From Lachnospiraceae bacterium NK4A179 (GTDB lineage Bacteria > Bacillota > Clostridia > Lachnospirales > Lachnospiraceae): 47,777 nt of DNA. How positions within the stretch are numbered: the stretch's first letter is position 1; each line of letters starts with the position of its first letter. The stretch covers positions 1-47,777 of the forward strand of contig ATWC01000024.1 in the NCBI GenBank assembly GCA_000421045.1. Direction: 5' to 3'. This document shows, one piece after another, positions 33,607-42,254 of the stretch. A program made the position numbers and the translations under genes. Below the pieces are notes generated by a model. The model did no database searches. It was not told the origin of the DNA and saw nothing but the letters and a program-made list of their open reading frames with translations.

Positions 33607-34200
33607 ATGAAGAAGTACATTCCTGCTCAAATGATCCGTAAAAGTAGGTTTATTACATTTTTTGCGACCTGGAGTGAAAACGAGAAAGCACAGCTTATTG
33701 CGCAGATGAACAGATTGATAAAAGAGAACCAAGAATATGCGGACTCTAAAAATTACGGACATCTTTGTAATCTGCTTACTTCCATCGCTATGATAATGGT
33801 TCTCGAACAAAACGGGAGAACACGCGAAGAAGCGGAAAAAGAAGTATCAGAGGCTATGTATGAGTATATAAAACCTCAGATCGTGTCCATGAAGAAGCTT
33901 GCAGGTCATGGCTGGTTCGTAAGATTGCTTAAAATATCCATGCCACTTAAATTTAAGAAGACTCTCGGATATGGATGGAGTGTGGAGTTTCCTAAATGTC
34001 CTTCAGATACATTTACTATGATAACTCATAAGTGTATCTATCAGCAGCTTTTCGCAAAGTATGGAATGCCGGAGATGACGGCCAGATTCTGCAAGGTTGA
34101 TGATATCCTGTATAGTGATCTCCCGAGAGCTGAGTTCATTTACACTCAGCAGATAGGAAATGGTGGGGATATGTGTGATTACTCCTATAAGAAAAGATAA
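33607..34200 (+). CDS. L-2-amino-thiazoline-4-carboxylic acid hydrolase-like protein
   Basis: The 197-residue protein resembles the ATC hydrolase family, whose founding member opens a thiazoline ring to make S-carbamoyl-cysteine. Visible family-like features are the long helical N-terminus, FPKCPSDTFTMITHKCIYQQ and the ending CDYSYKK. Most relatives have unknown substrates. The ATG lies 7 nt after a weak AAAGGAA. It is placed between a hydrolase and a methyltransferase. Confidence 0.65.
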   Translation: MKKYIPAQMIRKSRFITFFATWSENEKAQLIAQMNRLIKENQEYADSKNYGHLCNLLTSIAMIMVLEQNGRTREEAEKEVSEAMYEYIKPQIVSMKKLAGHGWFVRLLKISMPLKFKKTLGYGWSVEFPKCPSDTFTMITHKCIYQQLFAKYGMPEMTARFCKVDDILYSDLPRAEFIYTQQIGNGGDMCDYSYKKR

Positions 34201-34300
34201 TCGGAAGATATTTCAGCGGAAGTTCTGATTTCCGAAGGATATACGGTAATATAAAATTTCAGGATATACTGCCTATTACATTGATAAGGAGAAAATAGAA

Positions 34301-35107
34301 ATGTCAGATGAAAAAATAAGGCCTGTACTCACCGGTTCGGCGGAGACAATGCTTCAGAGTTTTTATGCGAGAGCGATGTACAGCAAAAATCCGAAGAATA
34401 AATTTAAGGATTCAAAGGCGGAAGAAATAGTTGAAAAGCTTGATTATGATTTCAATAAAGCCGCAAGTGATTCTGCAATGAGTGGTGGAGTGGTTGCAAG
34501 AACTGTCGTGTTTGATGAACTGGTAAAAAAATTCATCGATGAAAATCCGATGTGTACCGTTGTCAATATCGCTTGCGGACTTGATACAAGATTTTACCGC
34601 ATGGATAATGGTAAAATCACATGGTACAATCTTGACCTTCCGGAAACAATTGAATTACGTGATTCTGTATATAATGAGTCCGGAAGAGTTTCGACCATCG
34701 GTTGTTCTGCATTTGATCCTTCGTGGGCACAGGAAGTGAAGATCAGAAGCAAAATACTGTTTATCATAGAAGGACTTACCATGTATCTGACCGCAGATCA
34801 GGTAAAGACAATGCTTGGTATTATCAGGGATAACTTTGATAATGCTTATGTTATGATGGAATGTTTGTGCCCGAAATTTGTAGGTAAAGAAAAAGTTGAA
34901 AAATCTATACAATCTACCGGTGCTGTGTTCACATGGGGTGCAAACAGTTTTGATGACCTTGGTGATATAGCAAGCGGATTTAAAAAAGTAAAAGACGATA
35001 ATATCCTTCGGGGAATGACAACGCTCAGTCCTGCTTATAGATTTGTTACATGGCTTCCAATTATGAAAAAACTGACACAAAAAATACTGATATTCGAAAA
35101 GGTATGA
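34301..35107 (+). CDS. SAM-dependent methyltransferase, LCM/tetracenomycin O-methyltransferase family
   Basis: The 268-residue protein has motif I VVNIACGLDTRFYRM and the WYNLDLPETIELRDSV acidic loop, diagnostic of the leucine carboxyl methyltransferase-like family (Ppm1/Tcm type). FIIEGLTMYL follows in the expected place. It uses SAM to methylate a carboxyl or hydroxyl group on an unknown substrate. AAGGAG lies 8 nt before the ATG. No polyketide or peptide biosynthesis genes are near. Confidence 0.85.
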   Translation: MSDEKIRPVLTGSAETMLQSFYARAMYSKNPKNKFKDSKAEEIVEKLDYDFNKAASDSAMSGGVVARTVVFDELVKKFIDENPMCTVVNIACGLDTRFYRMDNGKITWYNLDLPETIELRDSVYNESGRVSTIGCSAFDPSWAQEVKIRSKILFIIEGLTMYLTADQVKTMLGIIRDNFDNAYVMMECLCPKFVGKEKVEKSIQSTGAVFTWGANSFDDLGDIASGFKKVKDDNILRGMTTLSPAYRFVTWLPIMKKLTQKILIFEKV

Positions 35108-35178
35108 TTGTTAAAAAACGTAAGGTAACCGCACAAACCGATATGAATTCTTTATTTCCTTTCAAAATTGAATAAATG

Positions 35179-36102
35179 TTATCTGTTTTCTTTAAGTTTA
35201 TCAATTATTTTCTGATAAAGATTATGCTTCATGCCAGGAAATGCGATAAGTAAGCGTCGTGTTCCGAAAAGTTTGCTGTACATAAACTCTTTCTTCAGGT
35301 GTTCAAATCGTTCTTCAAGCTCCAATCTGCGTTTTTGATAGTCTTCCTTGCTGTTTTTTATAGCATTAAGCAGTTCTTCTTTGTTCTCATTAAGATTTTC
35401 GTGTAGCTGTTCCTGCTTTTCGGTTGCAGTTTCATATCCCTTTTCAAGCTTATCCATTGTTTTTATAGTTCCGGTTCCTATTATTTCGGACATTCCATCG
35501 CTGATTTTTAGAATGGATTTCTGAATATCCTCCATTTTTTCAAGCTGTTTATTCATTTTAAGAACTGTAAGAACGGTGATTACAATGTCGGCAACGAAGC
35601 ATAAGTAGATTATTATAAGGGATATAATACCAAGTATATATGGTATCATATCAACTATATTTTCTATTCCGGGCTGTATTACCCTTAAGACAAAAGCTAT
35701 GGCCAGCCCCCAGATTATACTGAATTCCAGACATATATATCCATTGATATTGAATTTTCTGTCACTATAGTCCCACCATCTTGCGTGAAATAGTTTATCC
35801 AAAATAAAACCTGCCAGAAATTCTATTAAAGAAGCAAATACTATACCTATAGCAAATAGAATCACTGGATGAGAAGCATCAACGGATGTTTTGATTCCGA
35901 GAATACTACCTGCAAAATAAAGTACGATAAGTACCATAAGAACACCGGATCCATATACTGGACATAAAGGTCCGTTCAAAAAGCCTCTATTAACGATTTT
36001 TCCCTGAGTAACGGCATGAAATATAACTTCTATCATCCAGCCTATAAGAGAATAAATTATAAAGTACCAGAATATCTGGTAAATAGTCATTCCACAAAAC
36101 AT
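35179..36102 (-). CDS. CmpB-like putative ABC-transporter-type membrane protein
   Basis: The 307-residue protein begins with YSLIGWMIEVIFHAV and has RGFLNGPLCPVYGSG, the signature of the ABC_trans_CmpB family of unknown function. About five helices span residues 1-175. A cytoplasmic coiled coil rich in Glu and Lys follows (about 190-280). AAAGGA lies 7 nt before the ATG. It is in front of and codirectional with nothing obvious, though the TetR gene lies just upstream on the same strand. Confidence 0.8.
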   Translation of the reverse strand: MFCGMTIYQIFWYFIIYSLIGWMIEVIFHAVTQGKIVNRGFLNGPLCPVYGSGVLMVLIVLYFAGSILGIKTSVDASHPVILFAIGIVFASLIEFLAGFILDKLFHARWWDYSDRKFNINGYICLEFSIIWGLAIAFVLRVIQPGIENIVDMIPYILGIISLIIIYLCFVADIVITVLTVLKMNKQLEKMEDIQKSILKISDGMSEIIGTGTIKTMDKLEKGYETATEKQEQLHENLNENKEELLNAIKNSKEDYQKRRLELEERFEHLKKEFMYSKLFGTRRLLIAFPGMKHNLYQKIIDKLKENR

Positions 36103-36136
36103 AATGATTCCTTTGGCTCACCTTCTAATGAAAATA

Positions 36137-36718
36137 CTATAGTATGCCATTTAAACCTTCAAAAATGGATTGGCACAGAGTTGCCATTTTTTTGGGAGAC
36201 TGCTTCATTCCATCTTTGTTCCAGGTTATAATTATCTTGTAAAGGGCGGCTTCTGCAGCAATCTTGGTATATTTATCTTCGATAGTTTTAGAAGGATAGC
36301 GATAACTGATAAAAGATCCATTCTTAAACATACTGTCAAAAGGTATATTTGCATTTATAAGAAGGCTTATAGTCTCGGCATTATCTTTTAAAGTGGTAAA
36401 TAGTTCCAGAAACATACTATACAGATCTTTTTTATGTTCAGGATTCTCTAATATGCGGCACAGCTCATTAGTTACTTCCAGACCAATCTCTTTTAAAATA
36501 TCTTCTTTGACTGAGTAATTTCTATAAAAAGCGGTTCGTGATACACCGGCTCTTTTAACTATATCCGTAATTGAAATTTTATTAAAATCCATTTCGTTCA
36601 TAAGATATATAAGAGCCATAGAAAGACATTCTTTTGTAAGTTTATTTGATTCTTCGTTGTTAAGGCGTAGTATCTCTCTTTTTTCCAGTTCTGTTTTATA
36701 CTCTTTTTTGCTATCCAT
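36137..36718 (-). CDS. TetR-family transcriptional regulator
   Basis: The 193-residue protein has the TetR helix-turn-helix (FNKISITDIVKRAGVSRTAF, YRNYSVKEDIL) after an N-terminal extension rich in Glu and Lys. It is codirectional with the CmpB-like gene 34 nt downstream, which it may control. On the minus strand ATACAA/ATTATA (36860-36833) makes a possible promoter, with the palindrome TTACACTTGTAA at 36811-36822 near the start of transcription. Confidence 0.85.
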   Translation of the reverse strand: MDSKKEYKTELEKREILRLNNEESNKLTKECLSMALIYLMNEMDFNKISITDIVKRAGVSRTAFYRNYSVKEDILKEIGLEVTNELCRILENPEHKKDLYSMFLELFTTLKDNAETISLLINANIPFDSMFKNGSFISYRYPSKTIEDKYTKIAAEAALYKIIITWNKDGMKQSPKKMATLCQSIFEGLNGIL

Positions 36719-36810
36719 TTATAAAATCCTTTCGAAATGTTTTGGCTTTACAGTTTTATGAATTGTGTTCAGTCCGAGAGCTGTTATGTTGACGAACATA
36801 TGTCGTGATG

Positions 36811-36822
36811 TTACACTTGTAA
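36811..36822. promoter_or_regulatory. Palindrome TTACACTTGTAA upstream of TetR gene
   Basis: A 12-nt palindrome lies just downstream of the predicted minus-strand -10 box, a usual site for TetR autorepression. The short length makes chance occurrence possible. Confidence 0.35.
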
Positions 36823-36881
36823 ACACGGTTGCATTATAACATCATTTGTCATAAATACAAGTACTAATGAGGTTAAGTTGT

Positions 36882-37046
36882 ATGGCAATATGGGAAGAGA
36901 TAGAGGATCTTGCCGTGAATTTTGAAGCATGTTACAAAACCCTGTCAGCGATAGGTGATGAGACCAGACAGCATATCATCCTCGAGATGATGAGAATGGA
37001 TTACAACGGATCAAGGGTCATGAGGTGGGTGAAGGATGGCTGTTAG
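36882..37046 (+). pseudogene. Truncated ArsR-type regulator overlapping patatin gene
   Basis: The 54-residue frame matches the first helices of ArsR-family repressors (LSAIGDETRQHIILEMMR) but ends before the recognition helix. It stops 11 nt inside the patatin gene, which begins at 37036. It could be a deletion remnant now serving only to couple translation. Confidence 0.5.
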
Positions 37047-37926
37047 AGTATATTCAGCACTTAATGAGATTCCGGATGGGTATGCTGGAGAGGCTATAAC
37101 GGAAGGATGTCTTGTTCTTGAAGGAGGAGCCTTTAGGGGACTTTATACACAGGGGTTTCTTGATGAACTGATGCTCAGGGACATAAATATACGCTGTGTT
37201 ATAGGTTGTTCGGCAGGTGCTCTTGGCGGCATGAACTACGTATCCGGGCAGATCGGGAGATCGGGAAGGATCAATCTTGGATTTCGCAATGATGGCAGAT
37301 ATGTTGGACTGAAGGCATTTCTCCATAGCAGAAGCATTCTTGATATTGGATTTTTGACAGAGGAGAGAGGAATCATAGAACCCTTGGATATGGACAGATT
37401 TATGAAGCCTGACAGGCGGTATGTGGCAGTAACAACTAATTGCCTGACCGGTGAGGCTGAATATTTTGAAAAGGGAAGGTGCAGCAATATCATACAGGCT
37501 ATAAGAGCATCATCTACCATGCCTTATATTTCACCGATGGTGATGATCGACAATACACCTCATCTTGACGGGGGCTGTTCATGTAAGATTCCCTATAAGT
37601 GGGCCATCGATCAGGGATATGAGAAGATCATGGTTATAAAGACACGGGAGTCATCGTTCAGAAAGAAGAGTAAAAAAGATAAGTTGGCCTATAAAATGTA
37701 CCGAAAGTATCCTGCATTCGCATCAAGGCTTTCCGTCAGTGCGGCAGACTATAATCGTCAGTGTGATGAGATCGAACAGCTCCATAAAGCCGGGCGGATA
37801 CTGAGAATCGCTCCTTCTGAACAGGTCAAAGTATCAAGGATTGAAAAAGATGTTGAAAAGCTTGGGGAACTGTATAACTTGGGAAGAAGGGATTGTATCA
37901 GCAATCTGGAACTCATCAGGTCATAA
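37036..37926 (+). CDS. Patatin-like phospholipase
   Basis: The 296-residue protein has LVLEGGAFRGLYTQG (oxyanion-hole Gly-rich motif, residues 27-40), the nucleophile elbow IGCSAGAL (Ser59) and the catalytic Asp in HLDGGC (Asp178). These make the full Ser-Asp dyad of bacterial patatins, which act as lipid acyl hydrolases. Its start overlaps the end of a truncated ArsR frame; only GAAGG is close upstream. Confidence 0.88.
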   Translation: MAVRVYSALNEIPDGYAGEAITEGCLVLEGGAFRGLYTQGFLDELMLRDINIRCVIGCSAGALGGMNYVSGQIGRSGRINLGFRNDGRYVGLKAFLHSRSILDIGFLTEERGIIEPLDMDRFMKPDRRYVAVTTNCLTGEAEYFEKGRCSNIIQAIRASSTMPYISPMVMIDNTPHLDGGCSCKIPYKWAIDQGYEKIMVIKTRESSFRKKSKKDKLAYKMYRKYPAFASRLSVSAADYNRQCDEIEQLHKAGRILRIAPSEQVKVSRIEKDVEKLGELYNLGRRDCISNLELIRS

Positions 37927-37950
37927 TTTGGGATAGAATGAGGTGCTCGG

Positions 37951-38150
37951 ATGGATAAGAAACGATGCAATTTCAGCTTTGTAAAACTTATATTTGAGAG
38001 ATTATCCTTCAATAGTTCTTTAGTATTGGATATTACCTCATCAAGGGTTGCAGATCAAAAATCACCTGACAGCCAGTCAAGGTAAGCATAGAAGAACCAA
38101 AACAGCAGGAAATTGTGGTGGAATCTAAAGAGGAGAACAATACACAGTAG
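37951..38150 (+). pseudogene. Small frameshifted gene downstream of patatin
   Basis: ATG 37951 with GAGGTG upstream opens a 44-residue frame (MDKKRCNFSFVKLIFERLS, ending SPDSQSR). In another frame at 38076-38150, coding-like KVSIEEPKQQEIVVESKEEN runs to TAG. Together they suggest a protein of about 67 residues broken by one indel near 38075. Family unknown. This is the only content of the 37927-38272 gap apart from the terminator and operators. Confidence 0.35.
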
Positions 38151-38187
38151 GGCGTATAAACATTAATGTTTATGCGTCCTTTTTTTA
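38150..38187 (+). terminator. Rho-independent terminator
   Basis: GGGCGTATAAACAT pairs with ATGTTTATGCGTCC (14 pairs, two of them G-U, 2-nt loop) and is followed directly by TTTTTTTATTTT. It ends the patatin / small gene transcript. Confidence 0.85.
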
Positions 38188-38201
38188 TTTTAAAAATATA
38201 T

Positions 38202-38248
38202 TGACACGGTGTCAGAAAATGAATAAAATTCATATTGACACGAAGTCA
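38202..38248 (+). promoter_or_regulatory. Two TGACAC/GTGTCA operators before TetR gene
   Basis: TGACAC-G-GTGTCA at 38202-38214 is a perfect 13-nt palindrome and TGACAC-G-AAGTCA at 38236-38248 an imperfect one, 34 nt apart centre to centre. Each contains a TTGACA-like -35. They lie directly before the TetR gene and probably mediate autoregulation of the whole redox operon. Confidence 0.7.
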
Positions 38249-38272
38249 GAATAAAAATCAGGAGACAGATAT

Positions 38273-38890
38273 ATGCCAAAAGGATCACCGGAAAGAACCG
38301 CAGCAAGAAAAGAAGAAATCATAAGTGCCTGCGAGAAGCTGTATCAGACCTTGAGCTTTAAAGATATCACTATTAAAGAGATCGGGAATGAAACATCCTT
38401 CTCAAGACCGACAATATATAACTACTACCAGACAAAAGAGGAAATATTTTTAGCCCTTTTTGAGAGGGAGTACATTCGCTGGAATGAAGAATTACAATCT
38501 ATTCTTCAGGAAAATGAGAAGCTTTCCAAGGAGCAGCTTGCAAACAAGCTTGCATCATCCATAGCAAACAGGCAGCAACTGCTAAAACTTCTTTCCATGA
38601 ATAACTATGATATGGAGGAAAACAGCAGACCTGAGCTTCTTACATCTTTTAAGGTAGCTTATGGCGAGTCTATGAAAAATGTATGCAGGATAATCACAAA
38701 GTTCTGTCCGGAGAAATCGGTGCAGGAGATTCAGGATTTCATCTATGTATTCTTCCCGTTCATGTTTGGAATATATCCTTATACTGCAGTGACTGACAAA
38801 CAGAGGCAGGCAATGAAGGAAGCAAGTGTGGATTTTGTATATCAATCAATTTTTGAATTAACAAACAACTGTCTGTTAAAGCTTTTATAA
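38273..38890 (+). CDS. TetR-family transcriptional regulator
   Basis: The 205-residue protein has the TetR DNA-binding domain (FKDITIKEIGNETSFSRPTI, YNYYQTKEEIFLALFE) and a helical C-terminal part. AGGAG lies 9 nt before the ATG. It heads the flavodoxin / cupin / FMN-reductase gene series on the same strand with two operators in front, so it is the likely local repressor. Confidence 0.9.
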   Translation: MPKGSPERTAARKEEIISACEKLYQTLSFKDITIKEIGNETSFSRPTIYNYYQTKEEIFLALFEREYIRWNEELQSILQENEKLSKEQLANKLASSIANRQQLLKLLSMNNYDMEENSRPELLTSFKVAYGESMKNVCRIITKFCPEKSVQEIQDFIYVFFPFMFGIYPYTAVTDKQRQAMKEASVDFVYQSIFELTNNCLLKLL

Positions 38891-38954
38891 GACTGAATGA
38901 TAAAACAGCAGACAGATTTATTTAATCAGTTTTGAAAAAAGGAGATGAAACATA

Positions 38955-39071
38955 ATGGCAGAGAAAAAATTGGTGGCTGTGTTTTCAGCAAGCGGTGTAA
39001 CGAAAAAAGTAGGAGAAGAGATCGCACGGATAGCGGGTGCAGATTTCTTTGAGATAGGAGGAGAGAAATAA
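38955..39071 (+). pseudogene. N-terminal flavodoxin fragment (38 residues)
   Basis: The frame encodes KLVAVFSASGVTKKVGEEIA, the first strand and FMN-phosphate loop of a flavodoxin (S-A-S-G-V-T), then stops after GADFFEIGGEK. GGAG precedes the ATG. A full flavodoxin needs about 140 residues. Either this is a remnant, or, less likely, an independent small protein. The CMD-cupin gene starts 3 nt later. Confidence 0.6.
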
Positions 39072-39074
39072 GAC

Positions 39075-39830
39075 ATGGCAGAAAAAATCGTACAGACAGC
39101 AGGAAGAGATCAGCTTGGTGAGTTTGCGCCGATGTTCGCACACTTAAATGATGACGTACTCTTTGGTGAGGTATGGAATGAAGAAGCAATAGATGTTAAG
39201 ACAAAATGCATCATTACGGTAGTTTCACTTATGGCTTCCGGTATTACAGATTCATCGCTTTCATATCATCTTCAGAATGCGAAGGCTCATGGCGTTACAA
39301 AGGAAGAGATTGCTGCAATTATAACTCATGCCACCATGTATGTAGGATGGCCTAAGGGTTGGGCTGTATTCAGACTGGCAAAAGAAGTATGGAATGAAAC
39401 GCCAGAGGCTGTTACAGAGAAGGATAAGTATCAGAATACTATTTTCTTCCCTATCGGAGAAGAAAATCCTTATGGAGAGTTCTTTGTAGGACAGAGTTAT
39501 CTGTCTCCTGTATCAAAAGAGCAGGTTTCTATTTTCAACGTAACTTTTGAGCCGGGATGCAGAAACAACTGGCATATCCATCATGCAAAGAGTGGTGGCG
39601 GTCAGATGCTGATCTGCGTTGGTGGAAGAGGATACTATCAGGAATGGGGTAAAGAAGCCGTGGAGATGACTCCCGGTAAAGTAATAAACATTCCTGCTGA
39701 AGTAAAGCACTGGCACGGAGCAGCGCCGGATTCATGGTTCTCACATCTTGCAATAGAAGTTGCCGGTGAAGAGACAAGTAATGAATGGCTTGAAGCTGTA
39801 TCTGATGAAGACTACGGCAAATTATCATAA
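39075..39830 (+). CDS. Carboxymuconolactone decarboxylase-like domain fused to a cupin
   Basis: The 251-residue protein has residues 15-105 in the CMD/AhpD-like helical fold (DVKTKCIITVVSLMASGI, HATMYVGWPKGW). Residues 120-235 form a cupin with metal ligands in NWHIHHAKSGGGQ (His167, His169) and KHWHG (His212, His214). The CxxC pair of AhpD peroxidases is absent. Such fusions occur with flavodoxins in gut Clostridia and may handle quinone-like or aromatic compounds; the reaction is unknown. Confidence 0.85.
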   Translation: MAEKIVQTAGRDQLGEFAPMFAHLNDDVLFGEVWNEEAIDVKTKCIITVVSLMASGITDSSLSYHLQNAKAHGVTKEEIAAIITHATMYVGWPKGWAVFRLAKEVWNETPEAVTEKDKYQNTIFFPIGEENPYGEFFVGQSYLSPVSKEQVSIFNVTFEPGCRNNWHIHHAKSGGGQMLICVGGRGYYQEWGKEAVEMTPGKVINIPAEVKHWHGAAPDSWFSHLAIEVAGEETSNEWLEAVSDEDYGKLS

Positions 39831-39853
39831 AACAGGACGGAAGGAAATAAAAG

Positions 39854-40576
39854 ATGAAGAGAAAGATATCGGTACTTGCCGCTGTTTTATTGGCTTTTGG
39901 TCTTGCTGCATGTGGGAATAACAATAGTCAAGTATCGGCTGATGCAACTCAGAATATGCAGATTGAGAGTTCTGTGGAAACAGAAAATACGAATAATACT
40001 GAAGAAGCAGAACAGACTGTGACAAGTGAAGATGCCTCAAACGCAACTGATGAGATGGTGGAAGATACTTCTTCAGAAGCTACAGAAAGTTCGGAAGAAG
40101 ATGGCGGAACCTTGGTCGTATATTTCTCAGCAACCGGAACCACTAAGGGTGTAGCGGAAAAGATTGCAGGTATCACAGGTGCAGATACATATGAGATCAA
40201 GGCGGCACAGGAGTACACGGATGCTGATCTTAACTGGAATGATTCAAGCAGCCGTTCAACCAAGGAGCAGAATGATTCATCCGCTAGACCTGAGATCGGA
40301 AGTGATGCAGTATCGCTGGACGGATATACAACAATCTATATCGGGTATCCTATCTGGTGGGGAGAAGAGCCTCGCATCATGGATACATTTGTGGAGAGTT
40401 ATAGCTTTGATGGCATTACCATGATCCCCTTCTGTACTTCAAGCAGCAGTGGAATAGGAAGAAGCGGTCAGAACCTTGCGGATAATGCAGGAACCGGTAC
40501 ATGGCTTGACGGAAAGCGTTTTGGAGCAGGAACATCTGAGGATGAGATCAGATCCTGGATAGAGGGTTTACAGTAA
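39854..40576 (+). CDS. Flavodoxin-domain lipoprotein
   Basis: The 240-residue protein begins with a lipoprotein signal (lipobox GLAAC) and an acidic Ser/Thr-rich linker to about residue 85. A full flavodoxin follows: LVVYFSATGTTKGVAEKIA (FMN phosphate loop), YIGYPIWWGEEP and IPFCTSSSSGIGRSG. It is an electron carrier anchored outside the cytoplasmic membrane. AAGGAA lies before the ATG. It sits next to the membrane heme-type protein, a probable redox partner. Confidence 0.88.
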   Translation: MKRKISVLAAVLLAFGLAACGNNNSQVSADATQNMQIESSVETENTNNTEEAEQTVTSEDASNATDEMVEDTSSEATESSEEDGGTLVVYFSATGTTKGVAEKIAGITGADTYEIKAAQEYTDADLNWNDSSSRSTKEQNDSSARPEIGSDAVSLDGYTTIYIGYPIWWGEEPRIMDTFVESYSFDGITMIPFCTSSSSGIGRSGQNLADNAGTGTWLDGKRFGAGTSEDEIRSWIEGLQ

Positions 40577-40598
40577 AGAAAGAGTGGAGGACGGTTAC

Positions 40599-41699
40599 GT
40601 GCAGGGAAAACATAATACCATGATAAAAAGAATGGTGGATGTCTGTATGACCGTCCTCTTATTATGCCTGATGGCTTATCAGGTTACAGGCGAAGTATTG
40701 CATGAATGGATCGGAATGGGCATGACTTCACTCGTCGTTATCCATCAGATCCTTAACCGGAAATGGTACAGTGCGATTTTTAAAGGAAAATACAATCCAT
40801 ACCGGATAGTAACGACTGTAGTAAATATAGCCCTTCTTTTATCCTTCGCACTTACAGCTTTCTGTGGTATGTCAATGAGTGGACATGCGGTGCCTTTCCT
40901 CTATGGTATGACAAAGGTTTCTTTTGCCAGAAGGATGCATCTGTCCATGTCTCACTGGGCATTTATTCTCATGGGTTTGCATCTGGGGATGCATATTCCT
41001 GTGATGTTTGCCGGGCTTAAGCTTACAGACAAACTGAAGACGGTGATATCCGCAGCATTATGTGTTGTGGCAGGTATCGGACTGTTTTTATTCATAAAGA
41101 ATGGAGTGCCGGATTATTTGTTCTTCCGTGTACCTTTTGCGTTTCTCGATTACGAGAAAGCCAGCGCTTTAGTGTTTTTAGAGAATATCCTCATGCTTTC
41201 ATTCTGGGCATTTATTGGAACCGAGGTTGCGATTTTTTGCAGGAATTCTCAGATAAAAACAGAAGAAAAAAAGAATCCTCTTTTGCCTGTGGTATTCATT
41301 ATGAGTGCAATAATCCTTGGACTTGTGATCAATATGATATCAGGCAGCATGAACAAAGAGGATTTTGGAGGAGCAGGATGGAACAGTTCTGATGCAGAGG
41401 TAATGATTTCTTCATCAGAAGAGAAAAGCGTAACTGATTCAGTAACTGATAATAAAGACGCACAGACAACGGCGTCATTGACTAACACAGATCCTTCAGA
41501 CCTACAGGACGGTTTTCTGCAGATTACAATACCGTTCTGTTCACATGGCGGAGGAAGATTCGGACAGAGTCTTACTGCAATCGCTAAGCTTGCTCCTAAT
41601 GCTGACATAGGAGAAGGATTATCGGTACATTATTCGGGAGGCTCGTCGCTTTCGGATGATATTCAGAAGTGGCCGGATGTTAATGGTTTCAATAAATAA
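40599..41699 (+). CDS. DUF4405 membrane protein with a flavodoxin C-terminal tail
   Basis: The protein has about 366 residues and six or seven helices. Paired histidines (LVVIHQILN; MHLSMSHWAFILMGLHLGMH) suit heme b binding as in DUF4405/cytochrome b-like proteins. After a linker, residues 305-366 (DGFLQITIPFCSHGGGRFGQ, YSGGSSLSDDIQKW) match only the C-terminal third of a flavodoxin. The GTG at 40599 has GGAGG 8 nt upstream. It probably passes electrons across the membrane to the flavodoxin lipoprotein. Confidence 0.8.
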   Translation: MQGKHNTMIKRMVDVCMTVLLLCLMAYQVTGEVLHEWIGMGMTSLVVIHQILNRKWYSAIFKGKYNPYRIVTTVVNIALLLSFALTAFCGMSMSGHAVPFLYGMTKVSFARRMHLSMSHWAFILMGLHLGMHIPVMFAGLKLTDKLKTVISAALCVVAGIGLFLFIKNGVPDYLFFRVPFAFLDYEKASALVFLENILMLSFWAFIGTEVAIFCRNSQIKTEEKKNPLLPVVFIMSAIILGLVINMISGSMNKEDFGGAGWNSSDAEVMISSSEEKSVTDSVTDNKDAQTTASLTNTDPSDLQDGFLQITIPFCSHGGGRFGQSLTAIAKLAPNADIGEGLSVHYSGGSSLSDDIQKWPDVNGFNK

Positions 41700-41717
41700 G
41701 AAGGCGGTGTGAACTAA

Positions 41718-42254
41718 ATGAAGATAACAATACTTATGGGAAGTCCCAACAGAAATGGCTCCACAAGTATTCTTGCAGATGAGTTTGTAAGAAGAGCTAA
41801 AGAGGCCGGACATACCTGTGAAGTCATAGATGTGTGTCATGCCAATATACATCCCTGCATCGGGTGTGTGGCCTGCGGATATGAAGGTCCCTGTGTGCAG
41901 AAGGATGATGTTGAAGATATTAAGGAAAAACTTCTGTTATCAGATATGGTGGTATTTGCAACACCGCTATATTACTATGGCATGAGTGCGCAGCTAAAAG
42001 CTGTAGTAGACAGGTTCTGTGCTTATAACAGCAGCTTGAACAGCAGACATTTAAAATCAGCACTTCTTACAGTGGCGTGGAATGCAGATGACTGGACTTT
42101 TGAAGCATTGGTATCGCACTATAAAACCCTTGTACGTTATATTAACTTTGATGATAAGGGAATGATACTTGGATATGGATGTGGAAGCCCTGGTATGACA
42201 AAAAGAAGCAGATATCCCGAAGAGGCATATCGGTTGGGAAGGACAATATTTTGA
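41718..42254 (+). CDS. NADPH-dependent FMN reductase / iron-sulfur flavoprotein-like
   Basis: The 178-residue flavodoxin-fold protein has the FMN loop GSPNRNGSTSIL, a Cys cluster CIGCVACGYEGPC (residues 47-59) and ATPLYYYGMSAQLKAVVDRF. The cysteines could hold an Fe-S cluster or act as a redox pair. AAGGCGGTG lies upstream of the ATG. It closes the TetR-headed redox operon. The stop TGA falls inside the first arm of an inverted repeat. Confidence 0.87.
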   Translation: MKITILMGSPNRNGSTSILADEFVRRAKEAGHTCEVIDVCHANIHPCIGCVACGYEGPCVQKDDVEDIKEKLLLSDMVVFATPLYYYGMSAQLKAVVDRFCAYNSSLNSRHLKSALLTVAWNADDWTFEALVSHYKTLVRYINFDDKGMILGYGCGSPGMTKRSRYPEEAYRLGRTIF

